This document shows positions 23,305 to 36,914 of a stretch of 64,000 nt of DNA, in pieces. Each line of letters starts with the position of its first letter. The stretch's first letter is position 1. The DNA is taken from the NCBI GenBank assembly GCA_022747635.1, contig JAKTNV010000002.1:1902001-1966000 (forward strand), in the 5' to 3' direction. This DNA comes from Hetaerina americana. Taxonomy: Eukaryota > Arthropoda > Insecta > Odonata > Calopterygidae. The translations under genes and the position numbers were made by a program. The notes beneath the pieces were generated by a model. That model worked only from the letters and a program-made list of their open reading frames with translations. It ran no database searches and was not told where the DNA came from.

Positions 23305-24680
23305 CGTACGCCGCTGCCCCGGGTTCGGGCGCCCGTCAAGTCGTTTCCCGTTGGTGGCCTCAGGTTTTCAGTGACTTTGGAGCGGTTGAGCGAGCTCGTG
23401 ATCGTCGAGAATTGGAATGCCGCCTTGATGTACGCAGGGCTGTAATACGCATCGAATACTTTTGGGAGGGTTCAGCCGTTCGCTAAAAACGAAGCTGCTG
23501 TCTATTGGAAATTACACGAGTTTGAGTAGAATACGTCTAATCCATCAAACTATTAAAATTCTTTTCATTCACTGTTTAGTGACGTACAGTGAACAATGTC
23601 ATCTGCTGTAAAACACGTGATACCTATGATGGTACCTCAACTGGCGTCATCAGTGAATATAATTAATCGTTTCAGGAGTAACATTGTGGCATTGTTCAAC
23701 TTGTTGAATTAAGTCGTCGTAAGTTTTATTTTGACATTACTTATCACAGCGTTAATTGGTCAGCAAATAAATACTTATAATTGTTACCTAAATATCTTAG
23801 TGTAAATTTGCTTTTAAGAACAACACGTGAATGAAAAGCAATTCAGAACGCGGAATAGCAATGAGAAGATCCAGAAAACCTACTTGCAGTTTAGAATTTC
23901 ACCTCCGATCGTTCAATGAAACGCAAATTGTATTTCGATCACCTAATTGTGCACTGAATACATTTTGTATTTTTATCGAATTGAAAAATATAAAATATTT
24001 TATCACTCATGATTTTTCTTAAAGAATATACTACCGTAAAATGTAGACATTTATTGGCAATTTAGTGGAGACGTGACAATAACACGGCTGCTCGAACCGA
24101 TGCATGGAATGCAGTAGAGCCATGCACCAAGCGCAGAGCACCCATAGGGCGTTGTTACCACATCGTCTGCCTGCCTCGCATGATCACACTCTGGTAAGTT
24201 AACACTACATGGCCATTCCAAATAAATCTCCCTCGTCCCATATACACCCTGGCATTAAACATTTTAACGTGGCTTTAATATTCGCAGCATTTCGAGAGGT
24301 TTGCTGACGGTTGACTTCTAGTAACGTCGTATGTCACTTTGAATTTTGTTCTACTCGGTAAAAAAACATTGATTAAGATCTAGTGGCTTGCAATTTTTTC
24401 ATTGGCTAATATTCTTACGCCAAACTCTTGACCCTTGATATCTTCACCAGCAAGTGTTCAGGGACCACAAGCGCTGTTTTTCAAATTGTAATCTCCTACG
24501 CCACGCCTTCATCCGCTTAATTCAATTTGTCCGTTTTTCTTTGAACGACGCCCCTCGGTGGCACTTTCAGATCTTGACTTGCGATGCTCTATGAGGGAGT
24601 ACATCAAGGGAAATTGATGAATCAAAGACTGCAATACCCAGTAGAGAAAGGCGATCACCTGGAAGAAAAGAGCACAACCC
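23305..24680. other. No gene recognised
   Basis: About 1.4 kb of AT-rich DNA between Mar1 copy 2 and the Mar3 element. No coding match or repeat signature identified. Confidence 0.4.
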
Positions 24681-25860
24681 GCGAAAGCTAACTACTTGTA
24701 GACCACAAATAATAAAAAAACCATAAACATAGTAATCAACCCGAAGGTCGGTTTAGTAGGTGATGGTAGAGATCACCCATTACTAAGCCCTATACGGCTT
24801 GTGAAAATTCACACATCAGGGTAGGGGGGCCAGTTCCTTTCCCTGTGTCGGTTATGGTTTCCCAGGAAGACCTGGTACCCGAAAAATCCCTTTAGCTTGG
24901 GTGGAGCTGCAGGTGCCCGGAGTTCCTTGCCCGGGATTCGAACCTGGGACCCTCTGGTCAGCAGCCCAACACTCTACCCACTGGACTACCGCGACCCACC
25001 CATAAATAATATGACCTTCAAATACACTCCTGGTGGCATGTGGAAGTAAAATCCCCCTCAAAACACGCATGCGCAGGTTTGAGGTCGTTTCATTCATCCA
25101 GTGTACTTTGTGAAGCGGAAGTATGGAGACGTGTTCTAGTGCTATGTCAACGCGAGTTAAACAGCGATGCTTCTACTGAGATCGATCGTCGTCGTTTAAA
25201 GGCTGTTTATGGTGACGATGCTGTTGATAGGTCTACACTAAATCGATGGGTAGTAAAATGTCGTGGTTGCGAGCCTGGAAGAGCCGTAATTGTCGATGAA
25301 ACACGCAGCGGACGTCCGATTGCTGCCACAGACGATAAAAATCGTAAACTTGTTGAAGATTTGATTCAAAGTGACCGGCGAATCACTCAAAACGCGTATC
25401 ACAAACCATATTGGTCGATTTTGTCGTGTTGAAGGCAGCAGCCTGGCGCCAATAATCTCGCAACATGACAACGCTCGTCCACACACCTCGCACCCCGCAA
25501 CTGGAGAGGCTCTGCGAAACCGGAAATTCGAACCGATTCCACACCCTCCTTGTTCCCCCGATATTTTACCTCAACTCAAGAGACTCCTCAAGGGTAATCA
25601 TTACACCTCGGACGACGGGGTGAAGGCAGCTGTCAAGTCCTGGATTCGAGAAAACTCGGAAGAGTTTTTCAGTGACGGAATGAAAAAACTTGTTACACGT
25701 TGGGTGAATTGTGTTAGCCTTAACGGAGACTATGTTGAAAAATTAATATATGATTTTGAAACTTAAGAATTGTACTTTAATGTAAATTTATCCCGATCTT
25801 GCTACTTGTTTTTGTTCGCCCTCTGCAAGTATGTGTGCATTAATTTCCTGGCTACCCTCG
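24681..25860 (+). mobile_element. Mar3 copy A: internally deleted mariner carrying a SINE
   Basis: Its right end (…GGCTACCCTCG at 25860, then TA) is the complement of the Mar3 terminal repeat seen intact at 35820 (TGAGGGTAGGCTGAAAACTA). The left terminal repeat is decayed near 24681-24706 and is separated from the body by SINE1. Coding remnants: an HTH part ('RLKAVYGDDAVDRSTLNRWV', 'DETRSGRPIA', about 25180-25400), then a deletion join near 25418. A C-terminal part follows: 'QHDNARPHTSH', 'GNHYTSDDGVKAAVKSWIRE', 'DGMKKLVTRWVNCVSLNGDY' (about 25460-25750). The TGDE Asp is deleted and the 'LAPxD' segment is damaged ('SPDILPQL'). Confidence 0.85.
24714..25003 (-). mobile_element. SINE1, tRNA-derived, inserted in Mar3
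   Basis: A 290-bp SINE read on the minus strand. The head has a pol III box A (TAGTCCAGTGG) and a perfect box B (GGTTCGAATCC); the body includes 'GGTACCAGGTCTTCCTGGGA'; the tail ends in a run of seven T. A 7-bp direct repeat AAATAAT flanks it (24707-24713 and 25004-25010), the target-site duplication expected of LINE-mobilised insertions. It interrupts the left end of Mar3 copy A, so it arrived later. It is the best-preserved SINE1 here. Confidence 0.9.
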
Positions 25861-26775
25861 TAGCTCAGGAGCAATTTCCTACACCCAAATGTGTCGATCG
25901 ATGAAAATACAAATGAATTTTTACAAAAGAAGGAAGCCGTTTTTCTCCGGTATGTTTTTAATAGTGAGAGTAAATTTTAAATATTACAACAATCAGTTAT
26001 GCATTTTTCACAACGATGTTTTAACCATTAATAAAAGTACATTTGGGACAAATTTCATCCCGGGAAACCGTAAATAATGATATTATAAAGAAAGGTTCTT
26101 CAAAGTGATAGAGGCGACGGGATATTATCAAATTAAGAACACGCAGGGTCAAATCTTATTTCCTCGTTCATTGATGACATGAACTCTCACAGTAACGCAA
26201 ACATGAGTAATTTGCTACATACAGTAAAATATAAAAAAATGGCGAGGTCAGTAGATGGCAGGTCACGCTGAGCAATTTCAAGGGTTTATTAGGATAGTAA
26301 AAAGGGTACATAACAATTATAAATGCATAGTCATGAACATTTTGAGTGCATTTGGGAAAAAATGACATCAAAGTCGGAGCAAGGCATCACCAAAGGAACC
26401 AACAGGCTTCCCTCCATTTTCGAAACATTAGCATGAGAAGAAAGCCTGTGTTTTTAAAGATAAAATGGACTTGACACCTCAAATGAGAAACGACCGGGGT
26501 AATAGATACACACACATGGTTGCAGGATAATTTACTTTACTTCTGACACCAAGAGAAATATTAACGCCCTACAATAGATACTGAGCGTATTAGACCACCA
26601 AGACAGAAATAAACCGTTACGCTGGGCAAATTCATTCAACAGAATAAACTTCCCGTGCAGGATTCGCGTTCGCAATAAGACAAGGTGGAAATAATGTCAA
26701 CAATTCAGACAGAAATGTTTTCCTATCACCTACTCTCTTCTTTCCACGATAATTTCAGTTTTTTTTACAGACTAA
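25861..26775. other. Nothing recognised
   Basis: About 0.9 kb of AT-rich DNA with no supportable feature. Confidence 0.4.
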
Positions 26776-26950
26776 TATATTTCAAATAAAAATAAGAACG
26801 CAAAAAACAACAAAAAATACTATTTTTTAAAAAGAACTATTTTCGAATTGAACCAACTGCCTGGGAGGTTTGTTTGAGCCCTTTCCATCCAATTTTCGGA
26901 GTTTTAAGAATAAGTGTAAAGCAGCCACTGGGTGATAAACTTCATTGATC
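26776..26950 (+). mobile_element. LINE-C 3' end relic
   Basis: Matches the end of the LINE-C relic at 36915-37385 read in the other direction: 'TACTATTTTTTAAA', a stretch reading 'NQLP', 'CCCTTTCCATCCAATTTTCG' and 'GTAAAGCAGCCACTGGGT'. Only the last coding block and terminus remain. Confidence 0.7.
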
Positions 26951-28428
26951 AGTGATTATTATACTATTGTACTTGTTAAATTATTGTTCAGTACGTGGTT
27001 TGAAAGGTGTTTGAATTTGTATAGCAAGGGTGAATGATGTGCTAACGGTCAGTAGTTTTGAACAGTATATGAAAATTAAGATTGCGTGATTATGAAGGGA
27101 GTGTGGCGATGGACGGAGCGTAGGATGTATTCGTGAGGTGTAAACCTATCCCATTTGTTGTGGTAAAGGTACAATTGGTAATATAAAATTGTCATCGTAT
27201 ATAACGGCTATTTGTCTCATATCTGTTCTTCTTGTGTATGTTTGTATGTGCATTGTAAGAGTGACCGTTGACCAGACTTGACCGTTGCCACCAGGACAAT
27301 TGACTAGTTGCAACTATAAAAATAAATTTCATAGGTTGGCGCATTGGCCCGCGGAGCATGATGTAGATTTCAATATTTCACTCAAGTCGGCTTTCAAAGC
27401 ATCAGTTGGCAGAAGGGACTTCAATGATTTCGGGATGGTACTGGGCGTTCTTCATCGCCTCTCACTGAGCACCAGGCTAACCCAGGAAGGCATTTTTTGT
27501 TTGCATTCGCTTTCGGTCGGAGCCATAAAGTTTATGAGCGGAAAGGAAGACATCAGTTCGTGAAGGGAGACCGCATCCATTCATTTGTTTTTATTACTCA
27601 GAAGGAACTGGAAGCATTTTCGTTTTGTCGTTAAGAAAGTGTTCAATTCAGGGAAGTCAGGGAATGAGGTCTCGCGGAAAACACCACGCCCTCGACCCAT
27701 TTTTCTCGATAATTCCTTTCATTCCAACTCGTCTTGCCACCGAAACCAAATTAACGGGGGTTTAATATTTCACCAGCCAATCAATCAGGTTAAACACCCT
27801 TTATTCCATCGCTGGATGATTCTATACGAGGCGCTCAATTTTTGAATCGCTTACGGGAATACGCTCGTTCACAAATGACAGGATAAAGTGAGATTAATTA
27901 AGACAATGTAATATATCAAAAAATAACGATTAACTTTCAAATTATGACACAAAATATAACATTCTCCATATAAATAATTTTTAAAAACTAATATCTCACA
28001 TTTATCGATCATTAAGGGGCAGCAGTATGGATTATAACGGCGCTGGTAAAAGAATTACAATGAGAAATTGAGTTGTTGCGTATTTCCTGGTGATGAAAAT
28101 ATAATTCCTACGGTGAAAGAAAATAGCGCTTTTTTAAGAGTATTTCGACCTTAACTGCAGATAAATTTTTAAAAATTTATGATTCTTTTTTTAAATGCGC
28201 ATTGCATTGGAGAAGGTTAAAAGAATTTTATCTTTCGGGAGTCCAAATTAATAAATGCAACATATTCTTTGCGCTTTGGTAACATCATTGCATATGCCCT
28301 CATGGTAACTCACTTTTTCCGCATAATGATAGCTATTTATTCATTTTTAAATAATTTGTCATATTTATTCCCCTTATATCAAATACAGGTGCAAAGTTCA
28401 GCTCGATAAAACCCGTTTCCAGTCTATG
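26951..28428. other. No gene recognised
   Basis: About 1.5 kb. A 92-codon frame at 27285-27563 and an 86-codon frame at 27585-27845 have no family signature. The sequence becomes very AT-rich after 27850. Confidence 0.4.
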
Positions 28429-28511
28429 TGGTCAAATGAAACATAAATATCTAAATTGAGAACCTCATAATATTAAAAATGTAAAATAAATAATGATGTA
28501 AATTATGCATA

Positions 28512-28514
<3 letters not shown>
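28429..28514 (-). repeat. Dispersed 85-bp repeat, copy 2
   Basis: Reverse complement of 18218-18300 with a few substitutions. The end that reads TTATGCATAATTTATA adjoins a TA array, as in copy 1. Confidence 0.8.

Positions 28515-28549
<35 letters not shown>
28515..28549. repeat. (TA)n array
   Basis: About 35 bp of pure TA. Confidence 0.95.
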
Positions 28550-28551
<2 letters not shown>

Positions 28552-29274
28552 TCGTTGAGTTATTTATGATTGAAATCATTTGCTTGGAGGATACAATACG
28601 CCTGATTCCCTACGCCTGAGTGAACCAGCGCGCAGCCTTGATGAGAGGGGCGAAGCTCAGTGAGAGTCATTCATCTGTCAACAAGCCAGGAACGTTCAGG
28701 CAAGCAAGCACTGGTGACAACACGAGCGCGCGGCGGCCCCCGCTTCGCCACCAGCGTCGCTAGCTCCGTGCTAGAGACGGCTGGTGTTGTTCTGCCTGGC
28801 TTGAGGGGGGTGGCGGCGTGGGGAAGCGGTGAGGAGGAAGGGGGGGGGATAAGGAAAGGCGAAGAGGTGCGATGTTGGCACGTGGATTAGAGTTCGCTTG
28901 GTAAAGGGTGGAGGGGAAGGGCAAGGAAGGATTGGGCGGATATGCTGGACGTCGCCTCACAAATTTCCCGCGAGGCTCTGATGGAGCATCGTTTACCAAT
29001 AGGCACGGAGGAGCCCGGTGTCGATCATCTTTCGGAAGTCTTGAGTCAAATTTTAAGAAAAATCACGCGCAGAACGGGCGAGGTAACCTGTTTTGCGGTT
29101 TTTTGGGATTTAATCGAGTAGGCAAATGCTGATTTTATAATTATAACGCAAATGTGTATACATGTAATTGTAAATTAATACATACAAGGATATAATTGCA
29201 TAAAATTTATATAAATATATATAATTCATGTAAAAACTGTATACAATTGTATACGCCTTGTATATAATTCACAT
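28550..29274. other. No gene recognised; GC island 28620-28990
   Basis: A CpG- and G-rich island (with a GGGGGGG run near 28840) followed by AT-rich DNA. Open frames on both strands are low-complexity and unassigned. Confidence 0.4.
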
Positions 29275-29530
29275 AAAAAACCATAACCACAGTAATCAAC
29301 CCGGTCTGTTGTAGAGGCGGCCCATTACTAAGCCCTATACGGCGTGTGAAAATTCACACATCAGGGTAGGGGGGCCAGTTCCTTTCCCTGTGCCGGTTAT
29401 GGTTTCCCAGGAAGACCTGGTACCCGAAAAATCACTTCAGCTTGGGTGCAGCCGGAGATGCCATGAACGCCTTGCCCGGGAACCCTCCGGTCAGCAGTCC
29501 AACGATCTACCCACTGGACTACCGCGACCC

Positions 29531-29531
<1 letters not shown>
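29275..29531 (-). mobile_element. SINE1, box B deleted
   Basis: Same orientation and structure as 24714-25003 (box A TAGTCCAGTGG, body, 'TATGGTTTTTT' tail). About 13 bp containing box B are missing, leaving GGAGGGTTCCCGGGCAAGG in its place, so pol III transcription is unlikely. The head end abuts the (TA)n array at 29534. Confidence 0.85.

Positions 29532-29533
<2 letters not shown>

Positions 29534-29620
<87 letters not shown>
29534..29620. repeat. (TA)n array, left of Mar2
   Basis: About 87 bp of pure TA, ending at the left terminal repeat of Mar2. Confidence 0.95.
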
Positions 29621-29623
<3 letters not shown>

Positions 29624-30548
29624 GGTTCGTCCGGAAAATAAGTGTACTGAGCTCAGGAAAAAAAATTTATTACACTCTTACATATCTTAAGCTAATATTC
29701 CTCAAAAAGGACCCTTGTGAGTCGATACACTTGTTCCAGCGGCGTTCCCATTCCTGGAACGCTCCCGCGAAGGCATTATCGGGAACCTCTCGAAGACACG
29801 TTTTCACGGCGTCTTTGACGGCGTCCAAAGTCCCGTATCGCGTTCCTTTCAAACTCCTCTTTATCTTCGGGAACAGAAAGAAGTCCGGTGGTGCCAAGTA
29901 AGGGCTGTAGGGCGGGTGCGGCAGCGTTGCCACGCCGTGCTTGGCCAAGAAGTCCGACACGACAAGCGCGGTGTGAGACGGCGCATTGTCGTGATGCAGC
30001 CGCCAGATGTTTTTGATCGCTGGCCGGACGCGGGCGACTCGTGCACTATTGTTTTTGGCACATTACACTGCTCTGCTATCATCCGAACACTAAGACGACG
30101 ATCAGAGTTCAGTACATCGCGAACTTTTCGCACATTTTCGTCGGTGAGTGTCGTTGATGGGCGTCCAGGCCGTGGTTCGTCGTCGACCTCTTCTCTGCCC
30201 TCCACGAACATCTTGTGCCACCGAAAGATCATGTTTCTGGACATGGCTGACTCCCCGTAAGCCTGGTTAATCATACCAACAGTTTCGGTAGACGATTTCC
30301 CAAGCTTTACCGCAAATTTGATGGAATAACGCTGCTCCAAAAACTTCCGCATCGCGTTCCGTGACGTGGATCGAGCGTGGAGGTTCGCGTTAACAGAGCT
30401 CCTCACTACACCACAGCTCAGAGCCGACTGCCTTTTTCAGCGTCGCTTGCCAACATACCTCCCTCCAATCGCAGCCCGTCAGAGCGGTGCTGGGCGAGCC
30501 TGGAGCGGCGGGAAAAAATCAGTACACATATTTTCCGGATGAACCCTG
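29621..30548 (-). mobile_element. Mar2: internally deleted mariner inside a TA array
   Basis: A 928-bp element with inverted repeats starting CAGGGTTCGTCCGGAAAATA (left) and the complement of CAGGGTTCATCCGGAAAATA (right, ending 30548). TA arrays lie on both sides, so it inserted into a microsatellite. A full mariner is about 1.3 kb; roughly 0.4 kb of coding sequence is missing. Its transposase is distinct from Mar1, Mar3 and the intact element. Confidence 0.92.
29670..30352 (-). pseudogene. Mar2 transposase, core deleted and frameshifted
   Basis: From ATG at 30352: N-terminal HTH ('YSIKFAVKLGKSSTETVGMI', 'NMIFRWHKMFVEGREEVDDE', 'GRPSTT'), second HTH ('RRLSVRMIAEQCNVPKTIVH'), then a deletion join. 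After a frame change come '[18 protein letters not shown]' and 'YSPYLAPPDFFLFPKIKRSL', then 'GTRYGTLDAVKDAVKTCLRE'. The second and third catalytic Asp remain with 34 residues between them; the first (TGDE) lies in the deleted part. Not functional. Confidence 0.88.
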
Positions 30549-33411
<2,863 letters not shown>

Positions 33412-33684
33412 TACACATACATATCAACATATATACACACACGCATGTTTATGTATCCATTTATTTAAAAAGTCCCGCATATTTGGGATAAGTTCATGAA
33501 AAATACTCGTCCACGGCAACTGCTGCAGCTGCCGTGGTTTGCTGCTGTATTTTGTTCTTTTATAATTTTTTAACAAATTATCAACGTGATTTATAATACT
33601 TATTAATAATCATGTAGTACGGCATTGTCATGTTATAGTTACAACGAAGCGCTTAAATCTAGGAAATATTGAAGTAATTTAATA

Positions 33685-33864
33685 AATGAAAAAGAAACAC
33701 TTTGTTCCGATCCACCACTTTATTACAGGTACGACTAGTTTCGACGCTACGGCGTCATCCTCAGGTTAGGTCATCCTCAGGTACCTGAGGATGACGCCGT
33801 AGCGTCGAAACTAGTCGTACCTGTAATAAAGTGGTGGATTGGAACAAAGTGTTTCTTTTTCATT
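33685..33864. repeat. 82-bp-arm inverted repeat, Penelope-type terminal repeat
   Basis: Left arm 33685-33766 and right arm 33783-33864 are reverse complements with a single mismatch noticed (…GATCGG against GATTGG). The 16-bp spacer repeats the innermost arm sequence, so 'TCATCCTCAGGT' occurs twice in a row. The right arm carries 'GAGGATGACGCCGTAGCGTC' followed by GAAAC and ends in 'AATAAAGTGGTGG…GTGTTTCTTTTTCATT'. This layout resembles the inverted pseudo-terminal repeats of Penelope-like elements. No RT or endonuclease frame remains nearby, so it would be a solo remnant. Confidence 0.7.
33778..33827 (+). ncRNA. Hammerhead-ribozyme-like motif
   Basis: Reading +: stem I 5' strand CAGGTAC (33778-33784); core CTGAGGA (33785-33791, fits CUGANGA); stem II GACGC, loop CGTA, GCGTC (33793-33806); GAAA (33807-33810); a minimal stem III CTAG; NUH triplet GTC; then GTACCTG (33817-33823), a perfect complement to the stem I strand. 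One extra T (33792) sits between the core and stem II, which may weaken cleavage. Small hammerheads with very short stem III are known in Penelope-like elements. Fold is by eye only. Confidence 0.55.
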
Positions 33865-35040
33865 TTTTAAAATGAACTTCCACAAAGTGTAGGCTGAAAC
33901 TATTGAACCGATTGAAGTAATTTATGCATAGAACATAACTTTGTTTGTCCGAGTCCTTCTTCGCGCACCGTAAATTCATTTCAAGCATCATAAAAGTCAT
34001 GTAATAATTACAAGAGATTTTAGAAACACTGAAAATCATTTCCTGTTCTCCAACTTTGATGTACTTGGTTACAGTATTAAATGCGAATCTGAACTGCATT
34101 TATAGCTAAACCATTTCAAGCGATGCTTCTGCGATAAGTGCGTAGAAGGCCGGAGGCAGAATGGGAAGGGTGAATGTTTATCGCTAGGAAACATGCGTAG
34201 GGAGGCGGAAGACCCAAAGGAGACGAAGCGCCACTTCAACTCCATCTCTCCAGGAAGAGTGTGCAAGCGGCAGGGAAGCCTTTTTAATCATCATAGGAAC
34301 GCTGGGAAGGCGAAGGAAGACTTATAAAAGTGTCCCTCTTGCTAATATCCGAGGACTGAGTGCGAATCAAGGGGGTGGGAGAGGAGAGGGAGGAGGGGAG
34401 GGAGGGGAGGGAGGAAGGCGTAGTAGGGCTTAACAAAGGGGCGATGAAGGTTTCGAGAGGGCGGGCGACGGGGACGCGGATTTAAATGGCTAAGAATCAC
34501 TCGGATGCGAAACACAGTGACCTTGGACCGGAGATGTTTGGGGGAAATGGAGGGGGTGGGGGAGAGGGAGGGGGTGGGGGAGAGGGAGCGGGTGGGAGGA
34601 AGGGAGGGGGTGAATGATGCGGGATGTTCGGTCGAGAGGTGACAGGGGCGGGGTGGAGAGAGGGGGGATGGGGAGGAGGGAGGAGTCGTGGTCAAGCGAA
34701 GAGATGGAAGTGTTGGGCGTGGCGGAGTGGGGTGGGGTGGGGTGGAAGGGGGTCGTGAAGAAGAAAAAGCATCGCGAAGATAATGACGAGGTCGCACGTT
34801 ATCCACACAAACTCAGACACGATGCGACCATAACAACCAATAAAGGTAGATTTTCCTCTTCTCTTTAGGGGTCGCAATTTTCCATCGAGACAGTTTGCTT
34901 CGTAAAAGTGCGTCAAGGGAAGCACAAAACTTCGAAGTTTTAACCAAGCTTCGAAACTGCAAGTAAAGTCCCTTCCCGCACCTGAATAGCTCGTGAGCGC
35001 CATAGCATTGTCCCGGGAAGGAATAGAAAAACGCGACCGA
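33865..35040. other. No gene recognised; G-rich island 34370-34760
   Basis: AT-rich to about 34130, then a strongly G/A-rich island with short tandem GGGGGT/GGGAGAG units at about 34545-34615. A TATAAAAG-like string lies at about 34323-34330, upstream of the island, with no transcript evidence. The open frames are low-complexity. Confidence 0.4.
34729..34752 (+). other. Potential G-quadruplex
   Basis: Three GGGG runs each separated by a single T, then a GG and a GGGGG run, a textbook arrangement for a stable G-quadruplex on the + strand. Confidence 0.7.
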
Positions 35041-35740
35041 TGTGCAGAAAACAAACAAAGTTCCGGGTCCAGAAGAAATCTCCGCTAGAGTACTAAAGGA
35101 TCTTGCACTTGTAGACACTGCAACTTTCTTACAAGAACCATTTCTTTACGAAAGAATAGAAGGAGGAGACCGAATTAATGAAATCAGAACAGGTGAAATC
35201 CTTGGGTTTTACAACGAGACATGAAAACTTTCAAGGGCACACACATAATAAAAGAATACGAGAGCTTAGAGAATCTAGGTTTCCTAAGACGGGCAGTCCG
35301 CAAAGTTATCGCTAAGGCAATAGACAGTAGTCACTCTTTTTTAGCCGGGCCACATTTGGAATACGCGGCAGGTATTTGGGATTAATGGGAGGGAACGTTG
35401 AACCAGGAATTGGAAAAGGTCAAGTGACCCCCCATACTTGCTAATGACTTGTAATTGCTACGAGAAGAGCGCAGGTAAGAGTTTATTGGAGGAACGAGGC
35501 GAGGAATAGTCGAAGGGAGGCGGGACGAAGACTCTTACAACGGTTCGGGATACTTTCGTTCTCTTGCGGCACAGAGAGAATTATTATCTCATCACAATCT
35601 ATTGGCGGAGCCCACCACCCGGATATAAGAAGAGAGAGAGTCCTTCGTCGGCAGATTCAAGTACTCACTCTTCCTTGACTGACACATAATCATAAGGAAA
35701 TCGATCCCAAGGACCCGAATATATTCACCCAATTACAAAC
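35041..35740 (+). mobile_element. LINE-B2 relic (CR1/L2-like RT pieces)
   Basis: Two RT fragments in broken frames. 'NKVPGPEEISARVLKDLA' (about 35055-35110) is the usual block just before the RT fingers/palm; further on 'LGFLRRAV' and 'GPHLEYAAGIW' (about 35275-35380) is the C-terminal block also seen at 1820 and 58900-59100. The intervening palm is deleted. The tail resembles the 3' region of the element at 58840-59805. Confidence 0.7.
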
Positions 35741-35819
35741 CTTTAACAATTTATGTCCTTTATGTATGTGGGCATACGTGAGTGTATGCGTACGAGGTTT
35801 TTGTAATTGAGCTCATATA

Positions 35820-36002
35820 TGAGGGTAGGCTGAAAACTAATGCACATATGCTTATAGACCACAAACCAAATGACCTTCAGAAGCACTCCTGGTGGCATGT
35901 GGAAGTAACATCCCCCCTCAACACTCATGCGCAGGTTTGAGGTCGTTACATTCATCCAGTGTATTTCGAGAATCGGAAGTATGGAGACGGTTTCTAGTGC
36001 TC
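35820..36002 (+). mobile_element. Mar3 left-end stub
   Basis: Starts after TA with TGAGGGTAGGCTGAAAACTA and follows the Mar3 5' sequence ('CACTCCTGGTGGCATGTGGA', 'CATGCGCAGGTTTGAGGTCG', 'TATGGAGACGGTTTCTAGTG') up to the start-codon region, where it is cut off. It shows the Mar3 left terminal repeat most clearly. Confidence 0.85.
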
Positions 36003-36030
36003 ACCACACAAAACGAAGTCCCTCTTCATC

Positions 36031-36155
36031 TATGTGTACTTCCTTCCTCCCTTCATTTCCATCCAAACATCCCTATCCTATTCCTGCCCTTTCCTCGTTT
36101 GCCTAGCATCCTCCCCTCTATCACATTCTTCAGCATACCACTGCCGATCAATATG
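36031..36155 (-). mobile_element. LINE-A fragment (3' UTR region)
   Basis: Matches about 13060-13165 of copy 1 ('TTCCTCCCTTCAT', 'CATCCCTATCCT', 'CATTCTTCAGCATACCACTG' against copy 1 'CAGTCTTCAACATCCCACTG'). It abuts the truncated Mar3 stub, so the two were joined by deletion. Confidence 0.7.
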
Positions 36156-36834
36156 CTTTCCGTACGCCTTTCTCCTGCCTCGCCTGGAGTTTACCGCTCT
36201 CAAGCAGTGAGGGAAGAGCAGTGAGAACTGCAGGAAATATTGAAAATATGACGCTACAAGAGTATAAGTTTGAATGAACCAAGCGAGTACGAGTTTGAAT
36301 GGACCGGTCGAGTAACAGGGAGTACGGGGAGAAAGAAAACCAATAAAATCTTTGAAAAGAAGATAGGATAGCCTTATCGGTCACATTTTTAGGTACGGTG
36401 ATTTGATTAAGACCAGGTGATTGAGGGAGAGAGATATATATGGAACAATACATGAACGACGTCAGAAGAGAAGAAAAATACACACAAAAACGAATGAAGA
36501 GACCATTTTCCATGATTGGCACTTTGAGGTCGAAGTGAGAGTTTCAGATGTTTCTTGGGAGAGCTATCGAAAAGGAAAGAGTCCCATAATTCTCGAGGGC
36601 GAAAGCGTAATCCGCGATTAATTCACTCATTCTCCCCCCCCCCAGCATGCAATTCGTTTATTATTATTATAATTATTATCGTTTAAGAATTAGGCAATAA
36701 GTCAATCGTTGCAATTAGGCAATTCTCCTCGTGGCAACGGTCAAGTTTGATCGATGATTACTCTAACAACGGAAATTACATAGATACACGCACTAGAAAA
36801 ACAGATAGGAGACAAAATACTCTTACATAGAATG
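36156..36834. other. No gene recognised
   Basis: Mixed sequence with an ATT-rich microsatellite at about 36657-36680 and a C-run near 36635. A 66-codon frame at 36421-36621 has no recognisable domain. Confidence 0.4.
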
Positions 36835-36910
36835 ACTCTTCCACATCACATGCAAACAAACTTCCACATCACCTACAAAATGCCATCCACATCACATACA
36901 AACAATATTT
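36835..36910. repeat. Short tandem repeat, about 20-25 bp unit
   Basis: Three imperfect units built on 'CCACATCACATACAAACAA' lie just beyond the LINE-C terminus. Confidence 0.75.
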
Positions 36911-36914
36911 TCAT

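Noticed and set aside
23236..23486. Short frames beginning in the Mar1 right end and continuing into flanking DNA as possible exonised products
   Set aside because: They merely read through the terminal repeat into unique sequence; no splice signal or conserved extension is visible.
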